Assembly: GCF_030123065.1 (NCBI RefSeq)
Contig: NZ_CP126093.1
Location: forward strand, 3,290,001 to 3,354,000
Direction: 5' to 3'
DNA length: 64,000 nucleotides
Source: Neobacillus sp. DY30
GTDB taxonomy: Bacteria > Bacillota > Bacilli > Bacillales > Cytobacillaceae
Shown: piece after piece, positions 33,184-41,106 of the stretch
How positions within the stretch are numbered: the stretch's first letter is position 1
Layout of the letters: each line of letters begins with the position of its first letter
Position numbers and translations under genes: made by a program
The notes under the pieces: model-generated
Database searches by the model: none
Seen by the model: the letters and a program-made list of their open reading frames with translations, nothing else
What the model was told of the DNA's origin: nothing

Positions 33184-33498
33184 TTATGAATTCGTATTTT
33201 GGGATTGATTTAAATTAAGTGCAGTTTGAGCAGCTTTTAGGTCAACATTAAGTTGCTCTGAAAGATTATTCGGATGATAGTAGCCTTTATCTACCATATA
33301 TTTTGAAATTTGCTCGTGTGTATCTACAGCATCCATAAGATATTGCTTTAATGCATCTCTTACTTCAGGGGTAGAGGTTTCTGTTAAAGCCAACGCAATA
33401 TTTTTTACCCCTGACTTTGCAGCGATTAAAAAATCTGTTGCAATAACTTGGTCCGTCATTCCACCCATACCTACCATGTTTTGTACCATTCCATTCAT
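33184..33498 (-). CDS. Spore coat protein, CotF family (C-terminal type)
   Basis: The 104-residue protein resembles the CotF/YraF ferritin-like coat proteins: TDQVIATDFLIAAKSGVKNIALALTETSTPEVRDAL, a helix with THEQISKYMVDKGYYHPNN at the end. Such proteins are added to the spore coat late in sporulation. Start ATG overlaps the stop of the upstream CotF-type gene by 4 bases (ATGA), so they are translationally coupled. A short Asn/Gln tail ends it. Confidence 0.87.
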   Translation of the reverse strand: MNGMVQNMVGMGGMTDQVIATDFLIAAKSGVKNIALALTETSTPEVRDALKQYLMDAVDTHEQISKYMVDKGYYHPNNLSEQLNVDLKAAQTALNLNQSQNTNS

Positions 33499-33704
33499 GA
33501 ATGTTCACCTCTGTTTGTCATAAATTCCTGAATACGTTGAATTTGCCCTGTTGTTTTCGTAACATCTTGCTGTAAGATACTTTTAAGTTGTGGGTCCTGG
33601 ACAAGCGCACTCATGGTAGATGATTTCGTTAAACAAAGGTTTTTAAACGTTAATAATTCATGTAATTCATATGTCTCATGTGGTGCTAAATAGTGTGTGT
33701 TCAC
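33495..33704 (-). CDS. Spore coat-associated protein, CotF-like N-terminal type
   Basis: About 69 residues: HYLAPHETYELHELLTFKNL, then a helix ending in QRIQEFMTNRGEHS. Paired small genes of this kind precede CotF-domain genes in Bacillus and together equal one longer CotF/YhcQ-like protein. AAGGAGG lies 7 bases before the GTG at 33704; the open frame to 33803 has no ribosome site. Coupled to the next gene by an ATGA overlap. Confidence 0.8.
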   Translation of the reverse strand: MNTHYLAPHETYELHELLTFKNLCLTKSSTMSALVQDPQLKSILQQDVTKTTGQIQRIQEFMTNRGEHS

Positions 33705-33890
33705 TGGATATCCTCCTTGGAATGGTATTTGCCACACAAAAAATAGTTTGACCTGATATAACAAATAAATGGGAGGGAATAAGTGGTTTTTTAAAGCGTT
33801 CAAGCGTGGAAAATCTTGTTTTTAATACACTTGGATTAATAGTAAATATGAAGGGAAACTATATTTAAAAATCGAACTGGGGGATACTGA

Positions 33891-34565
33891 ATGCAGGAGA
33901 CCAAAACACGAAAGCAAGAAATTATAGATGCATTTCATTTTCGCTATGCAACCAAACGGTTTAATGCTGCTAAAAAAATCAAAGAAGAAGATTTTCACTT
34001 CATCCTGGAAACCGGTAGATTGTCGCCTAGCTCAATCGGATTAGAACCTTGGAGATTTCTAATTGTCCAAAATCCTGATTTACGTGAAAAAATAAGAGAG
34101 GTATCGTGGGGAGCACAAGGCCAACTGCCAACTGCTAGTCATTTTGTTGTCATACTTGCAAGCAAGAATGTAAGATATGATTCCGAATATGTGATTGAAC
34201 ATTTAAAGAACGTTAAGCACTTTCCCGAAGAAATTCTCGGGGGCTTATTAGAAAGAATGAAAAGTTTTCAAGAATTTGATTTACCCATGTTAAATAGTGA
34301 GCGTGCGCTTTTGGATTGGAGCTGCAGGCAAACCTATATAGCATTAGCGAACATGATGACTGCTGCTGCATTAATTGGTATAGATTCCTGTCCTATAGAA
34401 GGATTTGACTATCAGGCAGTAAATGAGGTCCTCCAACATGAAGGTTTATTACAAGATGAAAATTGGTGTGCTTCCGTAATGGTTGCATTTGGTTACCGAG
34501 AAGAAGACCCACACCGTCCTAAAACAAGAAAAACTATCGATGAAGTTGTGCAATGGGTAAAATGA
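33891..34565 (+). CDS. NAD(P)H-dependent nitroreductase-family oxidoreductase
   Basis: The 224-residue FMN flavoprotein has the nitroreductase pattern: HFRYATKRFNAAKKI, LSPSSIGLEPWRFLIV (FMN loop), SCRQTYIALANMMTAAALIGIDSCPIEGFD, and final VAFGYREEDPHRPKTRK. It resembles NfsB/YfkO-type enzymes that reduce nitro compounds or quinones. GGGGGA precedes the ATG. Homodimer in the cytoplasm is expected. No neighbour informs the substrate. Confidence 0.9.
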   Translation: MQETKTRKQEIIDAFHFRYATKRFNAAKKIKEEDFHFILETGRLSPSSIGLEPWRFLIVQNPDLREKIREVSWGAQGQLPTASHFVVILASKNVRYDSEYVIEHLKNVKHFPEEILGGLLERMKSFQEFDLPMLNSERALLDWSCRQTYIALANMMTAAALIGIDSCPIEGFDYQAVNEVLQHEGLLQDENWCASVMVAFGYREEDPHRPKTRKTIDEVVQWVK

Positions 34566-34696
34566 ATACATAACCCTTAGTCAACACCGTTGTTATCTAA
34601 AGTATTAAGGAATAATAAAGGCTGTCTAAAATTTGACGACAGCCTGAAAAATTCACCATTATGGTATTTTTAAGTTCAAAGTCTATTTACTAACGA

Positions 34697-35161
34697 TTAC
34701 TCCTTCATTTCATCCTGATCTTTAGCTTCGATTCCATGTTCATTTTCATCCGAAAGCTGTTCTAATGCGTTGAAAAAACGAGCTAATGCCTCGGTTTCTT
34801 CATCCTTTTCATGTGAAACATCGGAATTTTGTAACGGAGCTTGGAATACGTCTGCCTCTTGAATAATAGATGGATCATAATATACAAATTCAGCTCGCTG
34901 GCTATCATCGAAATTCTGTCTTTTTAACGGCTTGTCCTCGACATGAACGTCTGAAGATTTATCCTTATGACGCTTCTTCTTTTCAAACTTCTTATCCTCG
35001 ACTTTAGATTTATCCTTATGTTTCTTTTTTTCGACCTGCTTATCCTCGCTATAAGATTTATCCTTATGATGCTTCTTTTTTTCGAACTGCTTGTCCTCAA
35101 CATAGAAGTCTGAAGATTCATCCTTATGGTGCTTCTTTATATGTTTTCCTTTAGGTGACAT
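34697..35161 (-). CDS. Lys/His-rich tandem-repeat protein, possible CotG-like spore coat protein
   Basis: About 154 residues. The first 80 consist of imperfect repeats of the type EDKQFEKKKHHKDKS (four or five units), strongly basic with Ser at regular spacing. The rest is acidic (AEFVYYDPSIIQEADVF, then Glu/Asp-rich). No fold is expected in the repeats. CotG and ExsB of other Bacillus have similar modular basic Ser-containing repeats and are phosphorylated by CotH, which is also encoded in this window. AAGGAG decides the start at 35161. Coat assignment is inference. Confidence 0.65.
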   Translation of the reverse strand: MSPKGKHIKKHHKDESSDFYVEDKQFEKKKHHKDKSYSEDKQVEKKKHKDKSKVEDKKFEKKKRHKDKSSDVHVEDKPLKRQNFDDSQRAEFVYYDPSIIQEADVFQAPLQNSDVSHEKDEETEALARFFNALEQLSDENEHGIEAKDQDEMKE

Positions 35162-35371
35162 TCTTTTACACTCCTTAATTCTTTTTGGTTTTTCAATGGT
35201 GTAAATAATGGAACATAATTTGAATTGTTTCACTATTGGCACCTTTAAATTAAAATTTCCATTATCAGCATATGCATTTGGTTATTAAAATTCCTGCACT
35301 ATTCGTCCAAAATTAAACAATAATAAGGCTATAAAAGAAAAATATGGTTTCATTCGATATTATATTAACTG

Positions 35372-35418
35372 TATAATTTCGGAGGGATATATAATTGAAT
35401 AAAAATCTGACTTATTGA
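35372..35418 (+). promoter_or_regulatory. Promoter-like -10, strong ribosome site and 7-codon ORF ahead of crcB
   Basis: TATAAT at 35372-35377 is followed by CGGAGGG and a TTG frame (35395-35418) of seven codons ending in TGA. It may be a leader peptide or the eroded start of an older gene. No fluoride riboswitch fold is seen in this leader. Confidence 0.4.
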
Positions 35419-35475
35419 GGATTTGCAAAACCATTCAAAAAAAGCAATGTAAATTGTGAAAGAAGGCTGAATGTA

Positions 35476-35862
35476 TTGAAAGTAATTGCTGTTATGCTTG
35501 GAGGTTTTTTTGGAGCGATAACTAGATATGGGTTTGGAGAATGGATTCAAACAGAAAATGGATTTCCTCTAGGAACCTTATTAATAAACCTCATAGGTTG
35601 TTTTTTCCTTGGATGGTTTCTTACGTTCATCACGATTAGAAAAAAGATAAAAGCGGAATTAACTTTATTAATTGGAACGGGCTTTGCAGGGTCATTTACC
35701 ACTTTTTCTACTTTCTCTCTAGAAACAATTCTTTTATTTCAAAAAGGACAAGGTGTTTATGCTGTCTTTTATATTTTAACTAGTATTATTTTTGGTTTAA
35801 TGATGGCGTACTTCGGCTTAAAACTGGCATCGATAAATGGGCGAAAAGGAGAATCAATTTGA
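35476..35862 (+). CDS. crcB: Fluoride efflux channel CrcB/Fluc, first subunit
   Basis: The 128-residue protein has four membrane helices and Fluc motifs: GGFFGAITRYGFGEW, GTLLINLIGCFFLGWF with the conserved Asn, and GFAGSFTTFSTFSLET (the Phe box and TTFSTF). Fluc channels export F-. TTG start with a modest GAAGG site. It overlaps the next crcB by 4 bases (TTGA). Adjacent pairs of this kind usually encode a heterodimer of opposite-topology subunits. Confidence 0.92.
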   Translation: MKVIAVMLGGFFGAITRYGFGEWIQTENGFPLGTLLINLIGCFFLGWFLTFITIRKKIKAELTLLIGTGFAGSFTTFSTFSLETILLFQKGQGVYAVFYILTSIIFGLMMAYFGLKLASINGRKGESI

Positions 35863-36212
35863 TTTGGTTAATTGGTATAGGAGGATCTATAGGCGCAGCA
35901 TGTAGATATTTATTGGGCGATTTTATTAAAAAAAAGAAACCTGGACATTTCCCATTGGGAACATGGGTCATAAATATTACTGGATCCTTACTCTTAGGGA
36001 TTCTTTATAAGCTTCATATAACAAACGAAATAAGTGATTGGGTGTGGCTTTTTGGGGGAATTGGTTTTTGCGGGGCCTATACCACTTTCTCGACGTTCGG
36101 TTATGAAACCATTACCTTAATGCAATCGAATAAAAAAATTTTAGCAGGTCTATATGTTTTAACTTCGTTAATCGTTAGTATTATAACTGCTGCTATCGGT
36201 TTTACCATTTAG
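35859..36212 (+). CDS. crcB: Fluoride efflux channel CrcB/Fluc, second subunit
   Basis: The 117-residue partner has GGSIGAACRYLLGDFIKKKK, GTWVINITGSLLLG and GFCGAYTTFSTFGYET. The KKKK in the first loop and the different charge layout compared with its neighbour agree with an opposite membrane topology, as in heterodimeric Fluc pairs. TTG start overlapping the previous stop. Cytoplasmic-membrane F- export. No riboswitch was found upstream of the pair. Confidence 0.92.
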   Translation: MIWLIGIGGSIGAACRYLLGDFIKKKKPGHFPLGTWVINITGSLLLGILYKLHITNEISDWVWLFGGIGFCGAYTTFSTFGYETITLMQSNKKILAGLYVLTSLIVSIITAAIGFTI

Positions 36213-36304
36213 CACCTACGCAAAATCTAAATATATTGATGATTAAATTGAAAAAAAGAATGCAAAATAAGAGGGGAAGATACTGATTATATAGGAGGAT
36301 TTAA

Positions 36305-36445
36305 ATGTCTAAGAAAAACTATACCCCATCTCCAGAAGTCGATCAAAAGCAATTACTTAATGATAAAGTAGAAAATGCCCGAAAAAACAATTTTGAAGAT
36401 GATCATACTCGAAGAGTAACACCAAATGGCGGTCAGGGACAGTAA
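36305..36445 (+). CDS. Small hypothetical protein, 46 residues
   Basis: Polar peptide with SKKNYTPSPEVDQKQLL, a short helix NDKVENARKNNFE and a Gly/Gln tail (TPNGGQGQ). TAGGAGG lies 7 bases before the ATG. The DUF1292 gene starts two bases after its stop, so they are co-translated. The polar, Asn/Gln-rich composition recalls small spore proteins but no family is recognised. Confidence 0.65.
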   Translation: MSKKNYTPSPEVDQKQLLNDKVENARKNNFEDDHTRRVTPNGGQGQ

Positions 36446-36447
36446 GT

Positions 36448-36702
36448 ATGGTGCACGATGAACCCCGTGATTATATAACCATTAAGGACGATGATGGAAA
36501 CCTTAAGGATTTCGCAGTTGAAGCGTTGTTCGAGATGGAAGGTAAATCGTATGCCCTTTTGGCAGCAGAAGATGAAACCATGGTGATGCAGGTTGAGGGA
36601 GAAGAAGGAAACCAATATTTGGTTGGAATTTCCGATCCAATCGAAAGCCAATCCATTTTGGATGCATACCAAATTGCTGTGGAGGAAGCTCCAGCAGAAT
36701 AA
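36448..36702 (+). CDS. DUF1292 family protein (YrzB-like)
   Basis: The 84-residue acidic protein follows the DUF1292 pattern: YITIKDDDGNLKDFAVEALFEMEGKSYALLA, then AEDETMVMQVEGEEGNQYLVGI. Family members are small cytoplasmic proteins of unknown function; YrzB lies in the yrzL-yrrK cluster in B. subtilis but here the context is different. Starts two bases after the 46-codon ORF. A terminator follows. Confidence 0.87.
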   Translation: MVHDEPRDYITIKDDDGNLKDFAVEALFEMEGKSYALLAAEDETMVMQVEGEEGNQYLVGISDPIESQSILDAYQIAVEEAPAE

Positions 36703-36744
36703 CTAAATGATTACATAATCATGTTATGTTAATTAGAAAAACGA

Positions 36745-36772
36745 AAGCCAGTCGTATCTGACTGGCTTATTT
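36745..36772 (+). terminator. Terminator of the DUF1292 transcript
   Basis: AAGCCAGTC / GACTGGCTT, 9 perfect pairs, 6-base loop, short T tail. Confidence 0.7.
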
Positions 36773-36860
36773 GCGGTTATTGGTCATTTAATTCATAAAT
36801 ATTTATTTTACGTGCTGAATATAATTCATCGACATACTTATTTTTCTTGAAAGTAGGTAT

Positions 36861-37199
36861 ATGCAGATGAAGTGTAAAATACATCGGTGTAATTGCAGAA
36901 AGGTCTGGTCGATTCAAAACCGAAAATTAAAAAATACTGCCCAATCTATTCTTCTTATTGGTGAGTGGTTTGCTGAATTAAAACCCGAAAGGAGTTGTGA
37001 GCCGAAAGGTTTTGTCGCAACGAAGAGGAGTGAGCACATAATCTTAAATCCACCAAACAAATATATGGAAAAATTTATAATTATTGATAAACTTATTTAT
37101 GATAAGAAAAACGTCAATTTCAATATAAAAAACGGAAAATGTTTATTTTTTGCTGAGGATGGCATTTGTTATATCCTTAAAGAGGTAAAAGACCCTTAA
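36861..37199 (+). CDS. Hypothetical protein, 112 residues
   Basis: Starts MQMKCKIHRCNCRKVWSIQN, a Cys/His cluster that might bind metal, and continues with mixed polar sequence and a C-terminal strand-rich part (LIYDKKNVNFNIKNGKCLFF). GTAGGT precedes the first ATG; a second ATG lies two codons later. Not recognised. Its AT-rich codon use resembles lightly adapted or recently acquired genes, but the length and terminator support it being a gene. Confidence 0.55.
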   Translation: MQMKCKIHRCNCRKVWSIQNRKLKNTAQSILLIGEWFAELKPERSCEPKGFVATKRSEHIILNPPNKYMEKFIIIDKLIYDKKNVNFNIKNGKCLFFAEDGICYILKEVKDP

Positions 37200-37207
37200 C
37201 AATGAAT

Positions 37208-37238
37208 TTACCTTGCAAAAAGCAAGGTGATTTTTTTG
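37208..37238 (+). terminator. Terminator of the 112-residue ORF
   Basis: ACCTTGC / GCAAGGT with a 5-base A-rich loop, then GA and seven T. Confidence 0.75.
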
Positions 37239-37317
37239 TATTATTTACAAGTTTAATTTCGGTCTAGTAACTGAAAATAAGGAAGGGCAATAATAGATAT
37301 TAGTATGGGGGTACATA

Positions 37318-38445
37318 ATGATGAATAAGAAATATGCACCATTATTTGAAACAATGACATTTAAGAATGGAATACAATTAAAAAACCGAATTGTAATGGC
37401 ACCAATGACCAATTGGTCTTCCAATCCTGATGGAACTGTTTCGGAGGCAGAGGTAAAGTATTATGCAAGACGCTCTAATGGGGCAGGGATGGTTATTACC
37501 GCTTGCACATACGTTACAGCAAATGGCAAAGGATTTCACGGAGAATTTGGCGGGGATCGGGATGAATTAATACCAAGCTTACGACAACTTGCAACAGCAA
37601 TTAAAGAGCAAGGAGCCATCGCGATCTTACAAATGTTCCACGGTGGGAGGCAGGTGCCGCCTGAATTGATACCGGATGGTGATGTCGTTAGCGCCAGTAA
37701 CATACCGGCAGAAGGGAATGGGAAGCCAGAACCACGGGAGTTATCCGATCAAGAAATTCGTTCCATTATCCGCGACTTTGGTGAAACAACACGACGTGCG
37801 ATAGAAGCGGGATATGATGGAGTTGAGATTCATGGCGCCAACGGCTATCTCATTCAGCAGTTTTTCTCTCCTCATTCTAACCGTCGTGAAGACAAATGGG
37901 GGGGCAGTCTAGAAAAACGTTTAACCTTTCCTATGGCTGTTGTGGATGAAGTAAAGAGAGTAGTGTCTGAAAACGCTAAGAGACCGTTTATTGTAGGATA
38001 TCGCTTTTCACCGGAAGAGGCTGAAACTCCTGGGATTACAATGGCAGATACTCTTGTTTTAATAGATGAACTAGCTAAAAAAGACCTTGATTATCTTCAC
38101 GTTTCTTTACAAGAATTTTGGTCAAAACCAAGAAGGGGTGTGGACGATACACGATCACGGATAGAAATCATACAAGAACGAGTAGGAAATAGAGTTCCTG
38201 TGATTGGGGTTGGTTCCATTTATAATCCAGATGATGCTTTAAAAGCTTTCCAAACAGGGGTGCCGCTCATTGCCCTAGGACGTGAATTGATTATTGATCC
38301 TGATTGGGTACAAAAAGTATTAGATGGTAAGGAAAATGAAATCATTACTGAGATTAATAAGAATAATCAGGAACAGCTTGTGATTCCAGACCCGCTGTGG
38401 CAGGCGATTATTCACACACCAGGTTGGTTTCCAGGCATCCATTAA
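37318..38445 (+). CDS. NADH-dependent flavin oxidoreductase, old yellow enzyme family (YqiG-like)
   Basis: The 375-residue TIM-barrel FMN protein starts FETMTFKNGIQLKNRIVMAPMTNWSSNPDGT. It has GAIAILQMFHGGRQ, the AGYDGVEIHGANGYLIQQFFSPHSNRR active-site motif, and PVIGVGSIYNPDDALKAF near the end. The pattern matches B. subtilis YqiG and other OYE-like enzymes acting on enones and related electrophiles. ATGATG start, GGGGGT upstream. Stand-alone. Confidence 0.9.
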   Translation: MMNKKYAPLFETMTFKNGIQLKNRIVMAPMTNWSSNPDGTVSEAEVKYYARRSNGAGMVITACTYVTANGKGFHGEFGGDRDELIPSLRQLATAIKEQGAIAILQMFHGGRQVPPELIPDGDVVSASNIPAEGNGKPEPRELSDQEIRSIIRDFGETTRRAIEAGYDGVEIHGANGYLIQQFFSPHSNRREDKWGGSLEKRLTFPMAVVDEVKRVVSENAKRPFIVGYRFSPEEAETPGITMADTLVLIDELAKKDLDYLHVSLQEFWSKPRRGVDDTRSRIEIIQERVGNRVPVIGVGSIYNPDDALKAFQTGVPLIALGRELIIDPDWVQKVLDGKENEIITEINKNNQEQLVIPDPLWQAIIHTPGWFPGIH

Positions 38446-38448
38446 TGG

Positions 38449-38487
38449 AAAAAGAGTTCATCCTCGGGTTGGGATGAACTCTTTATT
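38449..38487. terminator. Bidirectional terminator
   Basis: AAAGAGTTCATCC / GGATGAACTCTTT, 13 perfect pairs, 8-base loop, shared by convergent genes; its right end overlaps the stop of the minus-strand gene. Confidence 0.8.
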
Positions 38488-38860
38488 GCTTATACTCAGC
38501 GTTATATGAATTTTCGCCGCAATGAACAGATAAAAGCGTATCAGCATAGCCTACCAGTCGATTAACAATTTCATCTCCAAGAGCATAAACAAGTTGATGC
38601 TGTTCGCTTTTATGCAGGCAAGGATCATCAAAAATAATTGTGGTATTAATAAAAATCTGTTTTGTATCATACAGGTTATAATGAATAATGGTTTTTCCTG
38701 CCGCCCCGCCAGTTACCGGGTCAGTATAACTGGGGAGAAAAATATACCATTCCTCTGCTGTTGGTGACCGAAAATTTTTCGTAAACTTCATTCCTCTTAT
38801 TTCATATTTAATTTTTTCTTTCAAGCTTTCATCCATTACCTCTACAATATTATCTTCCAA
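38483..38860 (-). CDS. Hypothetical protein, 125 residues
   Basis: Opens with a TTG preceded by AAGGAGG at 7 bases. The sequence KIKYEIRGMKFTKNFRSPTAEEWYIFLPSYTDP is followed by a long segment with ALGDEIVNRLVGYADTLLSVHC. No signal peptide, membrane helix or known motif found. Convergent with the OYE gene and divergent from the MFS pump. Real gene by start signals and length; function unknown. Confidence 0.7.
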   Translation of the reverse strand: MEDNIVEVMDESLKEKIKYEIRGMKFTKNFRSPTAEEWYIFLPSYTDPVTGGAAGKTIIHYNLYDTKQIFINTTIIFDDPCLHKSEQHQLVYALGDEIVNRLVGYADTLLSVHCGENSYNAEYKQ

Positions 38861-39029
38861 GGTTATTCCTCCTTCGCTACTAGCATACCCAATTAAAAGA
38901 AGTGACTATCCATTAAACCATCATTCGAAAAAGTAGTTACATAAATATCCATTTTGCTATAATGGTAGAAGTGAATTTTTTCTTTATAAAAAATTTGAAA
39001 AGATCAACAACACCACCAGGAGGAACAAA

Positions 39030-40358
39030 ATGAACAAGAATAAGTATGTGTTTATAGGGCTTGTGATTACGACACTTATTTCAGCTCTTGATACAAATAT
39101 CATGCAAACAGCTAGTCCAACTATAGTCAATCAACTTGGTGGTTTGGAATTGTTTTCATGGATATTTGTTGTTTATATGTTAGCAAGTACGATAACCGTT
39201 CCTCTTTACGGGAAACTATCGGATATGTATGGCCGAAAAAAACTATTAATGATGGCGGTCGTTTTGTTTACCATCGGATCGATTCTTTGCGGTTTAGCTA
39301 ATTCAATGGTCACTCTTATTATTTTCCGAGGAATACAAGGATTAGGTGCCGGTGGAATGATCCCACTATCCATGATTATAGTGGGGGACTTATTTACGAT
39401 TGAAAAACGCGGGAAAATCCAAGCCGTCTTTAGCGCTATCTGGGCGATATCTTCAATCATTGGACCTATATTAGGATCCTTCTTTGTGGAAGCGTTGAGC
39501 TGGAGATGGATATTCTTTATTAATATCCCAATTGGTATTGCAACGGTTCTTTGCCTGATACCATACAAAGAAGCAGCAGTATACAAAAAGACGTATATTG
39601 ATTATAAAGGTTTTTTCCTTTTTGGATGTTCTATAACACTTTTATTGCTATCAACCAGCTTGAGCAATCCTTTCTGGTATGTCGTAAGTGGTGTTATAGG
39701 ATTAGTGCTATTTGTATTTGTAGAAAGAAAAGAGGAGTATCCATTTCTTCCTGTTACCTTATTAAAAAATAAAGGGTTGCAATCGACGAATCTTTTTATG
39801 TTAATTTATTGCCTATCTTTTTATGGAACATCCAACTTTATTCCATTATATTTGCAGGAAGGCAGTCAAATGAGTATATATAAAAGTGGGTTGATCCTGT
39901 TAAGTATCGCACTTGGCTGGATGTTTGGGAGTACCCCTGCAGGAAAATGGATTATCCGTTTTGGCTATAAGGTTTTATTTATGATTGGCAGTATTGTGAC
40001 AACACTTTCAGGGTTGCTGCTCTATTTATTCATTCAAGATTTATCCTATCTTGGTTTGTTCATCATCTTAACCATTCAGGGTTTTTGCTTTGGTTTATTA
40101 TTTGCCCTTGGAACCATTTCCTCACAGGAATTTGCGGAATCCACTATTAAAGGGATGTCTACTTCTCTTCAGATATTTTTACGAAATATCGGAACGTCTA
40201 TAGGTGTAACTATTATGGGAGTGATCATTAACCATAGCGTTACACTCACCATAGGGATAAAAAATGTCTTTCTTTATGCTCTCATTTTGAGTTTCATTAC
40301 TATTTTTCTTAGTTTACGAATCCCTCAAAAAACATCGCCTGGTGGAGAGTCAGCTTGA
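39030..40358 (+). CDS. MFS drug exporter, DHA2 family
   Basis: The 442-residue protein has 12-14 hydrophobic helices. LISALDTNIMQTASPTIVNQL (motif D1), PLYGKLSDMYGRKKLLM (motif A), FRGIQGLGAGGMIPLSM (motif B) and SSIIGPILGSFFVE (motif C) are those of the DHA2 (EmrB/QacA) drug/H+ antiporters. At 442 residues it is shorter than typical 14-helix members. CCAGGAGGA precedes the ATG. No regulator gene adjacent. Confidence 0.9.
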   Translation: MNKNKYVFIGLVITTLISALDTNIMQTASPTIVNQLGGLELFSWIFVVYMLASTITVPLYGKLSDMYGRKKLLMMAVVLFTIGSILCGLANSMVTLIIFRGIQGLGAGGMIPLSMIIVGDLFTIEKRGKIQAVFSAIWAISSIIGPILGSFFVEALSWRWIFFINIPIGIATVLCLIPYKEAAVYKKTYIDYKGFFLFGCSITLLLLSTSLSNPFWYVVSGVIGLVLFVFVERKEEYPFLPVTLLKNKGLQSTNLFMLIYCLSFYGTSNFIPLYLQEGSQMSIYKSGLILLSIALGWMFGSTPAGKWIIRFGYKVLFMIGSIVTTLSGLLLYLFIQDLSYLGLFIILTIQGFCFGLLFALGTISSQEFAESTIKGMSTSLQIFLRNIGTSIGVTIMGVIINHSVTLTIGIKNVFLYALILSFITIFLSLRIPQKTSPGGESA

Positions 40359-40415
40359 TTGGAGTAAGGTTTATCGTGTTTTGAAATAAAATACTTAAGG
40401 AGATAAATAATAGAC

Positions 40416-40438
40416 TTAGTGTTATCCAATAACACTAA
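40416..40438. promoter_or_regulatory. Inverted repeat upstream of the 44-codon ORF
   Basis: TTAGTGTTA-TCCAA-TAACACTAA, 9 perfect pairs, 5-base centre. No T run follows on the plus strand, so an operator is more likely than a terminator, although it could also be a weak end for the MFS gene. Confidence 0.45.
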
Positions 40439-40461
40439 ACTTCAATGTGGAGGGATATACT

Positions 40462-40596
40462 TTGAATATACTTTTTAGCTTATTAAGATCCTTAATCCTT
40501 CTAGGGATTCGGTTAACTTACTTACTTAATAATGTTCAAGGTACATTGAACTTTCTTATAAGGAAACCAGTAAGACTAAGCCCAGTGTATTCGTAA
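40462..40596 (+). CDS. Small hydrophobic hypothetical protein, 44 residues
   Basis: A TTG 7 bases after GGAGGG opens MNILFSLLRSLILLGIRLTY and then LLNNVQGTLNFLIRKPVRLS. The first half is hydrophobic with basic residues, suitable for a peripheral or short membrane helix. A terminator follows. Not recognised. Expression support comes from the ribosome site, upstream palindrome and terminator. Confidence 0.55.
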   Translation: MNILFSLLRSLILLGIRLTYLLNNVQGTLNFLIRKPVRLSPVYS

Positions 40597-40625
40597 AGTA
40601 GCATCATTTCGCATTGCAGGAACAG

Positions 40626-40658
40626 AAGGTGAGCATAACACTATGCTTGCCTTTTTAT
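40626..40658 (+). terminator. Terminator downstream of the 44-codon ORF
   Basis: AAGGTGAGCATA / TATGCTTGCCTT stem with one mismatch, 4-base loop and T-rich tail. Confidence 0.65.
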
Positions 40659-40682
40659 TATAGAAAAAAGTAGTTCGCAAAA

Positions 40683-40696
40683 TGTAAGCGCTTTTA
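40683..40696 (+). promoter_or_regulatory. cre-like site upstream of the ilvA promoter
   Basis: TGTAAGCGCTTTTA, one mismatch to the CcpA cre consensus and identical to the site at 3798. It lies about 35 bases before the ilvA -35 box, where CcpA could act as an activator. Confidence 0.45.
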
Positions 40697-40730
40697 TAAT
40701 TAACAAAATAATTAAAATAGTCAAAAAACA

Positions 40731-40759
40731 TTGACTCTGTCGCTTTACAGTGATAATCT
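40731..40759 (+). promoter_or_regulatory. Promoter of the ilvA T-box transcript
   Basis: TTGACT-N17-TAATCT, placed just before the T-box leader. Confidence 0.7.
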
Positions 40760-40765
40760 TATTTA

Positions 40766-41040
40766 TAATTTAAAACGAATTGATGACGAGAACAGTAGGT
40801 TAAGCACCTTGTCCAAAGAGAGTCGACATTTGCTGAGAGTCGATGGCAGGGCTTATCTGAAGATCATCTCTGAGATGTACAGCTGAAAATTAAAAGTAAG
40901 CTATACCGGAATAATCCACCGTTACATGGAACACGTATCATGACAGATACGTTAATCGAGAGCCGCAGTCTGGTGATTTGCTGCGGAAGTAGGGTGGTAT
41001 CGCGAGTTAAACTCGTCCCTATACAAGGGGCGGGTTTTTT
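40766..41040 (+). ncRNA. T-box riboswitch, isoleucine-type, controlling ilvA
   Basis: The leader has the T-box hallmarks: stem I with GATGACGAGAACAGTAGG at the 5' side, a distal arm, the AGGGTGGTATCGCG T-box sequence at 40991-41004, and a terminator (41010-41040: AACTCGTCCCT / AGGGGCGGGTT then T). Stem I closes by GATGA/TCATC and an inner TAAGC/GCTTA helix; the loop on the 3' side contains ATC at 40855-40857, an isoleucine codon, the likely specifier. Uncharged tRNA-Ile should pair and favour the antiterminator, fitting the product IlvA in isoleucine synthesis. The exact specifier is inferred from position. Confidence 0.88.
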
Positions 41041-41106
41041 GTTGTTTTCAAATAACATGCCATAAAAGGCGATAGGTTTCATCAAGCAAAAGAGGAGGAA
41101 AGTGAA

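Noticed and set aside
34620..34650. Terminator after the nitroreductase (GGCTGTC / GACAGCC)
   Set aside because: A 7-pair stem with an 11-base loop and no T run on the plus strand; kept only as an inverted repeat of unknown meaning.
35243..35475. Fluoride riboswitch upstream of crcB
   Set aside because: The short pseudoknotted core was not visible; only a leader ORF and -10 box are present.
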